Shown one piece after another: positions 28,085 to 38,495 of a DNA stretch of 64,000 nt. The position numbers and the translations under genes are program-made. The notes below the pieces were generated by a model that was not told where the DNA came from, ran no database searches, and saw only the letters and a list, made by a program, of their open reading frames with translations. The first letter of the stretch is position 1. Each line of letters begins with the position of its first letter. This DNA comes from Aliarcobacter sp. (GTDB lineage: Bacteria > Campylobacterota > Campylobacteria > Campylobacterales > Arcobacteraceae). The stretch is from positions 1 to 64,000 of the forward strand of contig JAQVBE010000004.1 of the NCBI GenBank assembly GCA_028690445.1. The letters are read 5' to 3'.

Positions 28085-28090
28085 TATAAT
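28085..28090 (+). promoter_or_regulatory. -10 element between greA and tcdA
   Basis: TATAAT lies 29 bases ahead of the tcdA ATG inside the 62-base divergent gap. The flanking bases read GTTATAATAC, whose reverse complement GTATTATAAC also offers a -10-like hexamer to greA. The two divergent promoters may therefore overlap here. Confidence 0.55.
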
Positions 28091-28119
28091 ACCCAAAAAC
28101 AAGTAAAAGAGAAGTTTAG

Positions 28120-28770
28120 ATGAAATATGATAGATCAAAAAAGCTATTTGGGGAGGATGTTTTTGAAAAATTCAAAGATGTTAAACTAATACTTTTAGGA
28201 GTTGGTGGCGTTGGAAGTTTTGCTTTAGATGCACTTTATAACACTGGAATTAAAAATATTACTATCGTTGATTTTGATACTTATGAAGAATCAAATCTAA
28301 ACAGACAGATGGGAAGTTTTGGAAATATCGATCGAATAAAAGTTGAAGCCTTAAAGGAAAAATATCCAGAAGTTACGCCAATTCATATAAAAATCACACC
28401 TGAATGGATTGATGATTTTGATTTTTCGTCTTATGATTATATTTTAGATGCAATTGATGATGTTAAACCAAAAGTTCATCTAATAAAAAAACATTTTACA
28501 AAGATAATAAGCACAAGTGGTGGAGCAAAAAGAATCGATCCATCAAAGATAGAATATATCTCAATTTGGGATACATATAATGACCCTTTTATAAAAAAAA
28601 TAAGAACTGAATTAAAAGCACAAGGATTTAAAAAAAAGTTTAAAGTAATTTTTTCTTCAGAGCTTCCAATGTGCTTGGAAAAGGGAAGTTTCGAGGGAGT
28701 GACTGGTTCATTTGGATTGATGATGGCATCAGTAACTATTCAAAAATTGATGAATAAATTCCAAAAATAA
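28120..28770 (+). CDS. tcdA: tRNA threonylcarbamoyladenosine dehydratase (ThiF/E1-like)
   Basis: A 216-residue E1-like ATP-dependent enzyme that cyclises t6A37 of tRNA to ct6A. The nucleotide-binding motif Gly-Val-Gly-Gly-Val-Gly-Ser appears near residue 27. It is followed by Asp-Phe-Asp near 50, and Glu-Ser-Asn-Leu-Asn-Arg-Gln-Met near 56 matches the Asn-x-Asn-Arg-Gln block of this family. Met-Cys-Leu-Glu sits where a Cys-containing loop occurs in TcdA. It is shorter than the E. coli enzyme (about 268). A general ThiF/MoeB-like adenylyltransferase is the alternative, but no partner ubiquitin-like gene is near. Own TATAAT promoter. Confidence 0.82.
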   Translation: MKYDRSKKLFGEDVFEKFKDVKLILLGVGGVGSFALDALYNTGIKNITIVDFDTYEESNLNRQMGSFGNIDRIKVEALKEKYPEVTPIHIKITPEWIDDFDFSSYDYILDAIDDVKPKVHLIKKHFTKIISTSGGAKRIDPSKIEYISIWDTYNDPFIKKIRTELKAQGFKKKFKVIFSSELPMCLEKGSFEGVTGSFGLMMASVTIQKLMNKFQK

Positions 28771-28833
28771 CTTAAAGATACTCAAAGTTTAAAAGATATA
28801 TAATAATTAACTTATACTTAAAAAAGGATTCTC

Positions 28834-29742
28834 ATGAGCGGTATTAGTGGTAGTGTTGAACAAATGACTCAAGGACATCTTAGGAATGTTCAACAATTAG
28901 CTGTATTTTACACAGGTCACAGTAATATTTACGCAATTAATATAGCAAAAGTTAAAGCTTTTATAATTACTGAAGAAGTTGCTATAAACGATACTCCAAA
29001 AGATACAGATGTAATAGCAGGAATTGCAACAATTAGAGGCGAACCTGTAACTCTTATAAATCTTGATGCCTGGCTTGGACTTCCAGCACTAGCAGTAAAA
29101 GATTATAAGTTAATTATATTTTGTGAATTCAATCATAAAAAAATAGGTTTTCTTGTAAAAGACATGCTTGATATTGTTGAAAAAACAACACAAGAATTAA
29201 GACATACAGAAGAAACAAATTCAAAAATAACATACACAACTTATGTAAAAGTAAATAATAAAGATGAGCTTTGTACTGTATTTAACGCCGAGCAATTATT
29301 AAGAGACATTCATTGGACAGATGATGGTTCTGATGAAATTAAAAAATATGTTGATGAAAAAATTCACTCAACCAAATTAGTTTTAGCAGCTGAAGACTCA
29401 GGAGTAGCAAGAGAAGTTTTAGGTTCATTCTTTGAAGAAACTGGTCTTGATTATGAAATTTATGCAAATGGAACACTTTTAATAAAAAGATTAGAAGAGT
29501 TAAATCCTGATAAAATTGGAATGGTAATTACTGATATTGAAATGCCAGGAACTGATGGTTATCAAGTTGCTTCATTTATAAAAAATAACAAAAACTTATC
29601 ACATATTCCAGTTATTGTGAATTCTTCAATGACAACAGATGCAGTAAGAGGGAAAATGAATCAAGTTGGTGTTGAAGGATTTGTTGGGAAAACTGATATT
29701 TCAAATCTATTTAAATTAACAAAAAAATTCTTACTAAGATAA
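28834..29742 (+). CDS. cheV: chemotaxis coupling protein CheV
   Basis: A 302-residue protein with an N-terminal CheW-like domain (about 20-165, with Gly-Ile-Ala-Thr-Ile-Arg-Gly near 65) and a C-terminal receiver domain (about 180-302). The receiver has the acidic pair in Ala-Glu-Asp-Ser, phospho-acceptor Asp in Ile-Thr-Asp-Ile-Glu-Met-Pro, Ser in Asn-Ser-Ser-Met-Thr and Lys in Val-Gly-Lys-Thr-Asp. It links receptors to CheA in the cytoplasm and is tuned by phosphorylation. The start follows AAAAAGGAT. It stands alone and ends at a strong terminator; epsilonproteobacteria often carry scattered cheV genes. Confidence 0.92.
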   Translation: MSGISGSVEQMTQGHLRNVQQLAVFYTGHSNIYAINIAKVKAFIITEEVAINDTPKDTDVIAGIATIRGEPVTLINLDAWLGLPALAVKDYKLIIFCEFNHKKIGFLVKDMLDIVEKTTQELRHTEETNSKITYTTYVKVNNKDELCTVFNAEQLLRDIHWTDDGSDEIKKYVDEKIHSTKLVLAAEDSGVAREVLGSFFEETGLDYEIYANGTLLIKRLEELNPDKIGMVITDIEMPGTDGYQVASFIKNNKNLSHIPVIVNSSMTTDAVRGKMNQVGVEGFVGKTDISNLFKLTKKFLLR

Positions 29743-29749
29743 CCTTTTT

Positions 29750-29779
29750 TAATAAGATGAGATTATTCTCATCTTATTA
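29750..29779. terminator. bidirectional terminator between cheV and argH
   Basis: 12-bp inverted repeat 29750-29761 and 29768-29779 around the loop ATTATT (arm AATAAGATGAG). It is flanked by T-rich sequence on both strands, sitting between convergent cheV and argH. Confidence 0.85.
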
Positions 29780-29788
29780 TTTCTTAAT

Positions 29789-31177
29789 CTAATTTTTTAA
29801 CCACTCTTTAAAAGCTTCTATTTGATTTATTGTTTGACTTGTTGCTGTTCCACCAAGTGAAGTTCTTGCATTCATAGAATTTCTTAAATCTAAAAACATT
29901 AAAATCTCTTCATTTATATCTTTTAACTCTTCATTTGAAGATCTAATTTCATCAATGCTTAATTCACTAATATCTTTATTTAAACTATTCGCTTTTGAAA
30001 CTACATCTTTAGTTAAATAATAAGCTGTTCTAAATGGCATACTTTGTTTAGTTACTAAATAATCAGCAAAATCTGTTGCACTTAAATGCCCTATTTTACA
30101 AGCATTTTGCATTTTATCTACATTTACAATCATAGTTTTAATTACTTCATTTAAAATAGAAATAGAGATTTCCATAGTTTTTACTGAATCAAAAACTCCC
30201 TCTTTATCTTCTTGTGTATCTTTATTGTAGGCAAGTGGTAAACCTTTCATAACAGTTAGAAGTGAAATAAGATTTCCATAAACTCTTCCAGTTTTTCCTC
30301 TTAGAAGTTCTGGAACATCTGGATTTTTCTTTTGTGGCATGATTGAGCTTGTAGTTGCATATTCATCACTCATTCTTACAAATTGGAATTCATATGATGA
30401 CCATAAAATAAGCTCTTCAGAGATTCTACTTATGTGCATCATTGCTGTACTTATATTAAATAAAATCTCTAAAGCAAAATCTCTATCAGAAACAGTATCC
30501 ATAGCATGTGAAGTTGGAGCTAAAAATCCTAATTTTTGTGATGTTGAGTCTCTATTTATATTATGTGGAGTTCCTGCAAGTGCTGCACTTCCTAAGGGAC
30601 AGTAATTATTTCTTTCATAAGAACTTTCAAATCTTTCAAAATCTCTTTTAAACATATTTGCATAAGCTAATAAATGATAACCAAAATTAAGAGGTTGTGC
30701 ATGTTGTAAGTGGGTCATTCCAGGGATTAATGTAGTTGTATGTAGTGTTGCCACATCTACAAAAGTATTTACTAATTCTTTTAATTGCTCTTTTATACTT
30801 TTTGATTTATCTTGAACATAAAGTCTAAAATCAGTTGCAACTTGGTCATTTCTACTTCTTGCTGTGTGAAGTCTTTTTCCAGGTTCTCCTATGATTTCAG
30901 TAAGTCTTGTTTCAACTGCCATATGAATATCTTCATAAGCTAAAGAAAATTTAAACTCTCCACTTTCAATCTCTTTTTTTACTTGTAAAAGTCCAAGTTC
31001 AATTGCTTTTTGCTCTTCAGTTGTTAAAATTCCTTGTTCTGATAACATTTGTGAGTGAGCGATTGAACCTCTTATATCTTGTGCATAAAGTTCTTTATCA
31101 AACATTATTGAAGCGTTAAATTCATCTAATATTTGTGCATTTGTGTTTTTTAAAATCTGATTGCTTTGATTTGTCAT
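29789..31177 (-). CDS. argH: argininosuccinate lyase
   Basis: A 462-residue fumarase/aspartase-superfamily enzyme that splits argininosuccinate to arginine and fumarate. The superfamily signature [11 protein letters not shown] is intact near residue 280. Also present are [19 protein letters not shown] with the catalytic His, and Gly-Ser-Ala-Ala-Leu-Ala-Gly. Two TATAAT-like -10 elements and a dyad lie upstream (31190-31224), so it has its own regulated promoter. Confidence 0.96.
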   Translation of the reverse strand: MTNQSNQILKNTNAQILDEFNASIMFDKELYAQDIRGSIAHSQMLSEQGILTTEEQKAIELGLLQVKKEIESGEFKFSLAYEDIHMAVETRLTEIIGEPGKRLHTARSRNDQVATDFRLYVQDKSKSIKEQLKELVNTFVDVATLHTTTLIPGMTHLQHAQPLNFGYHLLAYANMFKRDFERFESSYERNNYCPLGSAALAGTPHNINRDSTSQKLGFLAPTSHAMDTVSDRDFALEILFNISTAMMHISRISEELILWSSYEFQFVRMSDEYATTSSIMPQKKNPDVPELLRGKTGRVYGNLISLLTVMKGLPLAYNKDTQEDKEGVFDSVKTMEISISILNEVIKTMIVNVDKMQNACKIGHLSATDFADYLVTKQSMPFRTAYYLTKDVVSKANSLNKDISELSIDEIRSSNEELKDINEEILMFLDLRNSMNARTSLGGTATSQTINQIEAFKEWLKN

Positions 31178-31189
31178 TGGGTTCCCTAA

Positions 31190-31224
31190 ATTATAATGTA
31201 CCTTAAAATTAAGGTCGCATTATA
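31190..31224 (-). promoter_or_regulatory. argH promoter region with a dyad
   Basis: On the minus strand two TATAAT hexamers occur at 31219-31224 and 31190-31195. Between them is a dyad at 31200-31215, arms ACCTTAA and TTAAGGT around AA. The dyad would cover the start site of the upstream promoter, a good place for a repressor such as an arginine regulator. The motifs are seen; regulation is inferred. Confidence 0.45.
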
Positions 31225-31236
31225 ACACAAGTGATA

Positions 31237-32505
31237 TTATTTAAACGCACTTAAATCCATAGGATCTGTTTTTGCAATTGCCATATATTTTCTAACAGCA
31301 TTTAAACAATTTACAAAAAATAAGATATTTGAAGCCAAAAATAAAACTGCAGCTATATAAATAAAACTATTTTGCAAATAGCTTAAAACAAAAAATATAA
31401 TAGAAATAAAATGTATAAAAAAATGAATCTTTATATATTTTTCGTCTATAAATTCTCTAATTGTTGGAAGTTTAAAATAACCTTTTGAACTTAAGTGAAA
31501 CCATGATAAAAAAGGAATTATTTTATAAACCATTCCTTGTAAAAGTGAATACAAAAATCCAAAAGCAAAAACTATTGCTAAAACATAATTTGATTCAAAA
31601 AGGTTAAGCAACCAAATAATCATCGAAATAATCAAAGAACTTAAAGAAAGTTTCCAATACCATAAAGTTGCATCAAATACAGGTCTTCTTCTATTATTTA
31701 GTGACTTTAAACCATATAAAGCAAAACTTATAATTAGTCCTACAAAAGTCAATTTTAGTATTAAAAAGTTTATATCAAAATAGAAAAAAACAGCTGATAT
31801 AAAAAGTAAAATAAATAAAATAAAAGGAGTTTTATTTTGAATAAACTTTGGAAAATCTAACGCCACATAAAACATAGGAATTACTTGAAATGAAACACCC
31901 ATTATAAGTAAAAGTGCAAAACCAAATAAAGCAAATAATACATGTAAAAATACAAACATATAGTAGTTTTCATTAAAATTTAGACTTATATGTGAAATTG
32001 CAAGATATAAACCAAAACATAAAGTTATGATTCCAGCAATACTAAATAATCTCATAGCTTTTACTGTTGAAGTTAAATATTTTACATTAAATAAAAGCTT
32101 TATACTTAAAATAAAAAAAGTTAAAAATGCAATTGATAAAAATAAAACTGCAATATGAAGTAAAAATTTTATTCCTAAAATAAAAGAAAAACTTAAAAAT
32201 AAAGTTCCTAGAACAAGACAGCTATAAACAATATTTGCAAATAATCTTGGCTTTTTTATAATAGCCCCTGTAAGAACTGGCATCATTTGTTGCATTGCTC
32301 CAAAAATGATCATTGATAAAATTCCTAAAGTAAATAGATGAATTAAACCTATTGCAAAAGGCGAATATTGATTTGTAAGTTCATTAAAAGGGACAAAAAA
32401 GAAAACAAACGAGATAAGTACTCCAAAAAATGGAGCACTTAAAAAGAATCTAAAAGGTATATTTATAGGTGGTGCTTGATCTAGGCTTAAACCTTGATTG
32501 AACAT
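31237..32505 (-). CDS. 12-TM heme-copper-oxidase-like membrane protein
   Basis: A 422-residue integral membrane protein with 12 predicted membrane segments, the count of a heme-copper oxidase subunit I. His residues lie within or at the ends of segments: His56 in Gly-Leu-Ile-His-Leu, one in Phe-Leu-His-Val-Leu (segment 6), one in Trp-Phe-His-Leu-Ser (after segment 10), and others in segments 4 and 11. Gln-Gln-Met-Met-Pro-Val and Phe-Gln-Val-Ile-Pro-Met follow segments 2 and 6. It resembles NnrS/NorB-like proteins without an obvious full six-His metal set. Function unknown; heme binding or nitric-oxide handling is possible. It is downstream of, and 3 bases from, the hemerythrin gene on the same strand. 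Confidence 0.65.
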   Translation of the reverse strand: MFNQGLSLDQAPPINIPFRFFLSAPFFGVLISFVFFFVPFNELTNQYSPFAIGLIHLFTLGILSMIIFGAMQQMMPVLTGAIIKKPRLFANIVYSCLVLGTLFLSFSFILGIKFLLHIAVLFLSIAFLTFFILSIKLLFNVKYLTSTVKAMRLFSIAGIITLCFGLYLAISHISLNFNENYYMFVFLHVLFALFGFALLLIMGVSFQVIPMFYVALDFPKFIQNKTPFILFILLFISAVFFYFDINFLILKLTFVGLIISFALYGLKSLNNRRRPVFDATLWYWKLSLSSLIISMIIWLLNLFESNYVLAIVFAFGFLYSLLQGMVYKIIPFLSWFHLSSKGYFKLPTIREFIDEKYIKIHFFIHFISIIFFVLSYLQNSFIYIAAVLFLASNILFFVNCLNAVRKYMAIAKTDPMDLSAFK

Positions 32506-32508
32506 CTT

Positions 32509-32943
32509 TTATATGGCCTTCATATCTTCAATAACTTTTGAAACACTTGAGCCTAAATGCATATCAGCCATTGCATAAAGCATTTGTTCTTCTTTCATAT
32601 TATGTTGTTGCATTAATATCATAAGACTTTCACTAACACCAAAAAAATGATTTTTATCTTTTTTTTCTATATCAGCTTTTAAATCTTCTAAAATATTTCT
32701 CATTTGTGAATGTTCCATTCTCATAACCATTGTAGGACCTTGCGTCATACCTGTTACTTCTTCAAATGCAGGAAACATAACTGTTTCTTCCATACTAAAG
32801 TGATGAGTTAAATCAGTTGAAAATTTTTCTAATTGTTTTTGAGAATCATCCCAATCTTGAGAAGCAACTGCATTTTCTAAATTTGCAAACTCAGCATCAC
32901 AGGCTCTGTGATCACTTGTTAAAAATGATGAAATTGTATTCAT
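32509..32943 (-). CDS. hemerythrin-domain protein
   Basis: A 144-residue four-helix HHE protein with candidate di-iron ligands His12, His47/His48, Glu52, His78, His114 and Glu118/119 in the expected order. The Met-rich regions around residues 66-82 and 108-125 are notable. It resembles cytoplasmic hemerythrin-like proteins and the C-terminal part of RIC/YtfE, but lacks the N-terminal Cys domain of RIC. Oxygen, nitric-oxide or iron handling is likely from the family. It is closely linked to the oxidase-like membrane protein (3-base gap). Confidence 0.88.
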   Translation of the reverse strand: MNTISSFLTSDHRACDAEFANLENAVASQDWDDSQKQLEKFSTDLTHHFSMEETVMFPAFEEVTGMTQGPTMVMRMEHSQMRNILEDLKADIEKKDKNHFFGVSESLMILMQQHNMKEEQMLYAMADMHLGSSVSKVIEDMKAI

Positions 32944-33010
32944 GGTGTTTACCTTATAATATATTTTTCTGTATTGTAGGTAAAACTAAACTATTTTTTA
33001 TTGATAATAA

Positions 33011-33643
33011 TCAAGACCAAAGCTGAAATTGTGGAATATGCGAAACTGCTTTTATAATATCAGTTTTAGAAACAATTCCTATTAAAATACCACTTTTATC
33101 TACAATAGGAATAGCATGTAATTTAAAATCAATCATTACTTTTGAAACACTTCTTATATCTGTTAAAGGGTCTGCTGTAATAATCTGAGGCAAATGTATA
33201 TCTTCAATTTTTCTTTCTAGAACATTTTGAGGATTCTCTAAATCATCCATTAAAAGGTTTAAAATAATTTTTTTATCTATTGTTCCAATAATTTTTTTTC
33301 CAAATGAAACAACGGGAAGCAAACCAACTTTATACTCTTTTAAAACATCATATGCATCTTTAACTGAAGATTTTTCATCAATATAAATACAATTTTTTGT
33401 CATAATATCTTTAGCTTGATAAATAATTTCAGAAGTATCAATATTTGCCATTTTTTTATATGTATTTATAGCTTCTTTTTTTGTTTCTTTATCTTGTTTA
33501 CTTAAAAGATTATCAAAATTTTGTATAGTTCCCTCATCTGGATTAAATCTACTTGCCTGGATATTTTCAATATTATTTAGACTATACAAATTATCAGCTG
33601 TACTTCTAAATCCTACACTTCCTTTATTGTATATTGCAAACAT
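33011..33643 (-). CDS. tandem CBS-domain protein
   Basis: A 210-residue protein with an N-terminal 75-residue segment of unknown fold, then two CBS domains (about 78-135 and 145-205). They start Lys-Asp-Ile-Met-Thr-Lys-Asn-Cys and contain Leu-Leu-Pro-Val-Val and Ala-Ile-Pro-Ile-Val, typical of adenosine-nucleotide-sensing pairs. No enzymatic or transporter domain is fused, so it is a stand-alone sensor. The N-terminus (Phe-Ala-Ile-Tyr-Asn-Lys-Gly-Ser-Val-Gly-Phe-Arg) may interact with a partner. It lies 67 bases upstream of the hemerythrin gene on the same strand, possibly in the same unit. Confidence 0.82.
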   Translation of the reverse strand: MFAIYNKGSVGFRSTADNLYSLNNIENIQASRFNPDEGTIQNFDNLLSKQDKETKKEAINTYKKMANIDTSEIIYQAKDIMTKNCIYIDEKSSVKDAYDVLKEYKVGLLPVVSFGKKIIGTIDKKIILNLLMDDLENPQNVLERKIEDIHLPQIITADPLTDIRSVSKVMIDFKLHAIPIVDKSGILIGIVSKTDIIKAVSHIPQFQLWS

Positions 33644-33715
33644 TTGTATCTCCTTAATATTGTTTTATTCATTTTATAACAAAATATCTTCATTTATAGA
33701 ATTTTACTCTATAAA

Positions 33716-33746
33716 AAAAGGCTCATACAATCTGCATGAACCTTTT
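33716..33746 (-). terminator. terminator after nifU
   Basis: Stem 33716-33726 with 33736-33746 (one internal mismatch), loop of 9 nt. On the minus strand the stem ends in TTTTTTT, as expected for the end of the nifS-nifU transcript, about 20 bases past the nifU stop. Confidence 0.75.
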
Positions 33747-33768
33747 AAATATTATTAATCTATAAAAA

Positions 33769-34749
33769 TTAAATTGGTAAAACTCTTATATTCTCATCAA
33801 TTTTTTGTTGTAATACTGATTCGATTGCATATAAAGTTCCTGAACTTCCAGACGAACATCCAGAGCATGAACCTAAGTATCTTATGTATAAATCAAAATG
33901 TGGTAAATTTTCTTTAATATCAATAATTTCCATATTTCCACCATCCATTACAAGCATTGGTCTAATATCAGAATCTAAAATGGCATCAATTGCTTTTATT
34001 CTTTGAACTAAAGTCATTTTCTCAAATGATAATGTTCCAGCTGCACTTGCATCTGCTGCTGATTTCATTTTTTCTTCTGCCATTTCAGCTCTAACATCAG
34101 CTAAAATATCTACTAAATAAATATCTTTTTCTTCATGTCCACCTGGTCTAATACATGATTTACAAAACGCACCTGCTTTTGTATAATCTGTAATTTGCTC
34201 AACAGTTGTTAAATCATTTATTCTAATAACTTCTCTAATTGTTCCTAATGAAACTCTTGCACATTCACATACAATAACTTCTGTTTCAAAAGATTCCATA
34301 TCAACACCTTTGTACTCAGCTGCTGCTTTTTTAATAACATCATAAGCCATAACTGAACAGTGCATTTTTTGAGGTGGAACAGCTGGTGTATTTGCATTAT
34401 CTCTTAATGCAAATTCAACATCAATATTTGTAATTTTAACTGCTTCATCAACTTTCTTTCCAATACAAAGTTCAGCCATAACATCAGAAGATGCAATTGC
34501 AGTACCACAACCAAAAGACTTAAATTTTGATTCTAAAATTACATCTGTTTCTTCATTAACAGCCCAATATAATCTTACTGCATCACCACATGATTCAGCT
34601 CCAAAATCTGCAACAATTAGTTTTGCTCCTAATTCAGCTGCTCTTTCTTCTGTGATTTCACCTTGATGTTTTGGATTGTTCATTCTATTTACAACTTGAT
34701 TTGAGTATTCATCCCAAATAGATCCGCTAATTAAACTATTTTTCGCCAT
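33769..34749 (-). CDS. nifU: NifU-type Fe-S cluster scaffold protein
   Basis: A 326-residue three-part scaffold. The N-terminal IscU-like domain has Cys54, Cys81 and Cys131 (Ser-Cys-Gly-Asp, Phe-Gly-Cys-Gly-Thr, Met-His-Cys-Ser). The central 2Fe-2S domain carries Cys161, Cys163, Cys196 and Cys199. The C-terminal NifU domain has Cys-Ser-Gly-Cys. Clusters are assembled here from sulfur given by NifS and passed to apoproteins. This full-length NifU without nitrogenase genes is the standard ISC replacement in Helicobacter and Campylobacter. It lies 33 bases after nifS. Confidence 0.95.
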   Translation of the reverse strand: MAKNSLISGSIWDEYSNQVVNRMNNPKHQGEITEERAAELGAKLIVADFGAESCGDAVRLYWAVNEETDVILESKFKSFGCGTAIASSDVMAELCIGKKVDEAVKITNIDVEFALRDNANTPAVPPQKMHCSVMAYDVIKKAAAEYKGVDMESFETEVIVCECARVSLGTIREVIRINDLTTVEQITDYTKAGAFCKSCIRPGGHEEKDIYLVDILADVRAEMAEEKMKSAADASAAGTLSFEKMTLVQRIKAIDAILDSDIRPMLVMDGGNMEIIDIKENLPHFDLYIRYLGSCSGCSSGSSGTLYAIESVLQQKIDENIRVLPI

Positions 34750-34782
34750 AAAAATTTTCCTTTATTTATTATTCATTTTTTA

Positions 34783-36012
<1,230 letters not shown>

Positions 36013-36067
36013 AAAAAGTATTCAAAAAAAATACTAGCATTTCAAAAACATTTCCGTATTCTAATGC

Positions 36068-36092
36068 AAATAGGATAAATTTTGTCTTAATT
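36068..36092. promoter_or_regulatory. imperfect second copy of the NIF/SUF palindrome
   Basis: AAATAGGATAA at 36068-36078 is identical to the left arm of the 36224 element. After the same 3-base spacer, 36082-36092 matches the right arm at 8 of 11 positions. It is placed 90 bases from the nifS start and 208 from sufB, so it could control nifS. Confidence 0.6.
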
Positions 36093-36223
36093 AAATATAT
36101 TCATTCTATTTTTTTAAAATCGTATTGTATTTAAATTTTAATAAAGAACTCTATTTAGTTTGAAGATGTAATTATTTTTTCATATTTTTGTTATACTTTT
36201 TAAAATTTTTATGATAAGATTCT

Positions 36224-36248
36224 AAATAGGATAAATATTATCCTATTT
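36224..36248. promoter_or_regulatory. 25-bp palindromic operator ahead of sufB
   Basis: Perfect 11-bp arms, AAATAGGATAA and TTATCCTATTT, around ATA. It ends 27 bases before the sufB ATG and lies downstream of a TATACT -10 candidate at 36192-36197, a usual position for repression. As RNA it could also form an 11-bp hairpin, but the related copies nearer nifS favour a DNA-binding site. The regulator is not in the window. The 296-bp gap between nifS and sufB holds this and the two related copies and no gene. Confidence 0.75.
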
Positions 36249-36275
36249 TATTATTAAAAAATATTGGAGTTAATG

Positions 36276-37721
36276 ATGAGTGATAATAAACAGTTAGAAG
36301 ATATTATTAATAAAGATTATAAACTGGGTTTTGAAACTCTAGTACAGAGTGATACCTTTGAAAAAGGTTTAAATGAAGATGTAATCAGAGCAATATCAGC
36401 AAAAAAAGATGAACCTGAATGGCTTTTGGATTTCAGATTAAAAGCTTATAAAAAATGGTTAAAGATGGAAGAACCATCTTGGGCGCATTTAGATTATCCA
36501 AAAATAAACTATCAAGATATTGCATATTATTCTGCACCAAAAAAAGCCTTGGATTCATTAGATGAAGTTGATCCTGAGATTTTAAAGACTTACGAGAAAC
36601 TAGGAATTCCACTTGAAGAGCAAAAACAATTAGCTGGTGTTAAAAATGTTGCAGTTGATGCGGTGTTTGATTCAGTTTCAGTAAAAACCACATATCAAGA
36701 TGAACTTGAAAAACTAGGAATTATATTTTGTTCAATTAGTGAAGCAGCACACAAACATCCACAACTTATACAAGAATATTTAGCTAGTGTTGTTCCTACT
36801 GTGGATAACTATTTTGCCTGTTTAAATAGTGCTGTTTTTACAGATGGAAGTTTTGTGTATATTCCACCAAATGTAAGATGTCCTATGGAGTTATCAACTT
36901 ATTTTAGAATAAATGCTTTAAATACAGGACAATTTGAAAGAACTTTAATCATTTGTGATGAAAACTCTTATGTATCTTATAATGAGGGCTGTTCAGCTCC
37001 TACAAGAGATGAAAGACAACTTCACGCAGCCGTTGTTGAATTAGTTGCATTAAAAAATGCTCAAATAAAATATTCGACAATTCAAAACTGGTTTCCAGGG
37101 GATGACAAAGGAAAAGGTGGAATTTTAAATTTTGTTACTAAAAGAGGAATTTGTAAAGGGGATAACTCAAAAATCTCTTGGACACAAGTAGAAACGGGAA
37201 GTGCTATAACTTGGAAATATCCTTCATGTATTTTGCAAGGTGACAATAGTGTAGGAGAGTTTTATTCAGTAGCAATTGCTTCAAAATCACAACAAGCAGA
37301 TACAGGAACAAAAATGGTTCATTTAGGAAAAAATACTAAATCAACTATTATCTCAAAAGGAATTTCTGCAATGCATGGGAAAAATGCTTATAGAGGATTA
37401 GTTAGAGTTGGAAAAAGTGCCTCAAATGCTAGAAATATTTCTCAATGTGATTCATTGTTAATTGGAAATAAATGTCATGCACATACTTATCCATATCATG
37501 AGATTAGAAATTCAAGTGCAAATATAGAACATGAAGCAACAACTTCAAAAATTTCAGATGAGCAACTTTTTTATATATCTCAAAGAGGAATTAGTGAAGA
37601 AAATGCAATTGCCATGATTGTAAATGGTTTTTGTAAAGAAGTACTAAAAGAGTTACCAATGGAGTTTGCAGCAGAAGCAAAAGAATTATTAAATATATCA
37701 TTAGAAGGAAGTGTGGGTTAA
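36276..37721 (+). CDS. sufB: Fe-S assembly scaffold subunit SufB
   Basis: A 481-residue SufB, the main scaffold of the SufBC2D complex. The C-terminal beta-helix region includes Cys-Ser-Ala-Pro, Glu-Gly-Cys, and the final [12 protein letters not shown] signature. Upstream alternatives are a TTG at 36264 and an ATG at 36273. The ATG at 36276 is chosen because GGAG (36266-36269) is six bases away. First gene of the suf operon and 3 bases ahead of sufC. Confidence 0.96.
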   Translation: MSDNKQLEDIINKDYKLGFETLVQSDTFEKGLNEDVIRAISAKKDEPEWLLDFRLKAYKKWLKMEEPSWAHLDYPKINYQDIAYYSAPKKALDSLDEVDPEILKTYEKLGIPLEEQKQLAGVKNVAVDAVFDSVSVKTTYQDELEKLGIIFCSISEAAHKHPQLIQEYLASVVPTVDNYFACLNSAVFTDGSFVYIPPNVRCPMELSTYFRINALNTGQFERTLIICDENSYVSYNEGCSAPTRDERQLHAAVVELVALKNAQIKYSTIQNWFPGDDKGKGGILNFVTKRGICKGDNSKISWTQVETGSAITWKYPSCILQGDNSVGEFYSVAIASKSQQADTGTKMVHLGKNTKSTIISKGISAMHGKNAYRGLVRVGKSASNARNISQCDSLLIGNKCHAHTYPYHEIRNSSANIEHEATTSKISDEQLFYISQRGISEENAIAMIVNGFCKEVLKELPMEFAAEAKELLNISLEGSVG

Positions 37722-37724
37722 ATT

Positions 37725-38495
37725 ATGGAAAAAGAAACAATATTAAAAATAGAAAATTTACATGTTAATATAAACGATAGAGAGATTTTAAAAGGTCTTA
37801 ATTTAGAGATAAAAGCAGGTGAAGTTCATGCTTTAATGGGTACAAATGGAGCAGGAAAATCAACATTAGTAAAAACTTTAAGTGCGCATTATGACTGTGT
37901 AGTAACCCAAGGGAAAATTACTTATAAAAAGAAAGATTTACTTGAACTTGATGTATCACAAAGAGCGAATGAGGGAATTTTTATGAGTTTTCAATCTCCT
38001 ATTGAAGTTGCAGGTGTAAATAATAGCTATTTTCTAAAAACTGCTATGAATGCAAAAAGAACTCATAATGGACTTAGCGAAGTTGATGCAATGGAGTTTT
38101 TAAAACTTGTAAAAGAAGAAACAGCAAAATTTAACATCGATAGAAAACTTCTACAAAGAGATTTAAATGATGGTTTTAGTGGTGGTGAGAAAAAAAGAAA
38201 TGAACTAATCCAACTTTTAATGCTTCAACCTGATTTAATTATGCTTGATGAGATAGATTCAGGACTTGATGTAGATGCTATAAAAACTGTTGCAAATGTA
38301 ATAAACTCTATGCTTGATGGAAAAAAATCAATTTTAATGATAACTCACTATGACAGACTTTTAGAATTAATCAAACCTGATTTTGTACATATTTTAAATG
38401 ATGGAGTAATCGCAAAAACTGGAGATTATAGCTTAGCTTTAGAACTAGATGAAAAAGGTTATGAAGCAATAGGAATTAAAGATGCAAATAAATGA
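37725..38495 (+). CDS. sufC: Fe-S assembly ATPase SufC
   Basis: A 256-residue ABC-type ATPase of the SufBCD complex that drives conformational change during cluster assembly. Walker A is Gly-Thr-Asn-Gly-Ala-Gly-Lys-Ser-Thr near residue 40. The signature is Phe-Ser-Gly-Gly-Glu-Lys-Lys-Arg near 148, a form typical of SufC. Walker B is Leu-Ile-Met-Leu-Asp-Glu-Ile-Asp-Ser-Gly-Leu-Asp. It overlaps sufD by 14 bases. Confidence 0.97.
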   Translation: MEKETILKIENLHVNINDREILKGLNLEIKAGEVHALMGTNGAGKSTLVKTLSAHYDCVVTQGKITYKKKDLLELDVSQRANEGIFMSFQSPIEVAGVNNSYFLKTAMNAKRTHNGLSEVDAMEFLKLVKEETAKFNIDRKLLQRDLNDGFSGGEKKRNELIQLLMLQPDLIMLDEIDSGLDVDAIKTVANVINSMLDGKKSILMITHYDRLLELIKPDFVHILNDGVIAKTGDYSLALELDEKGYEAIGIKDANK

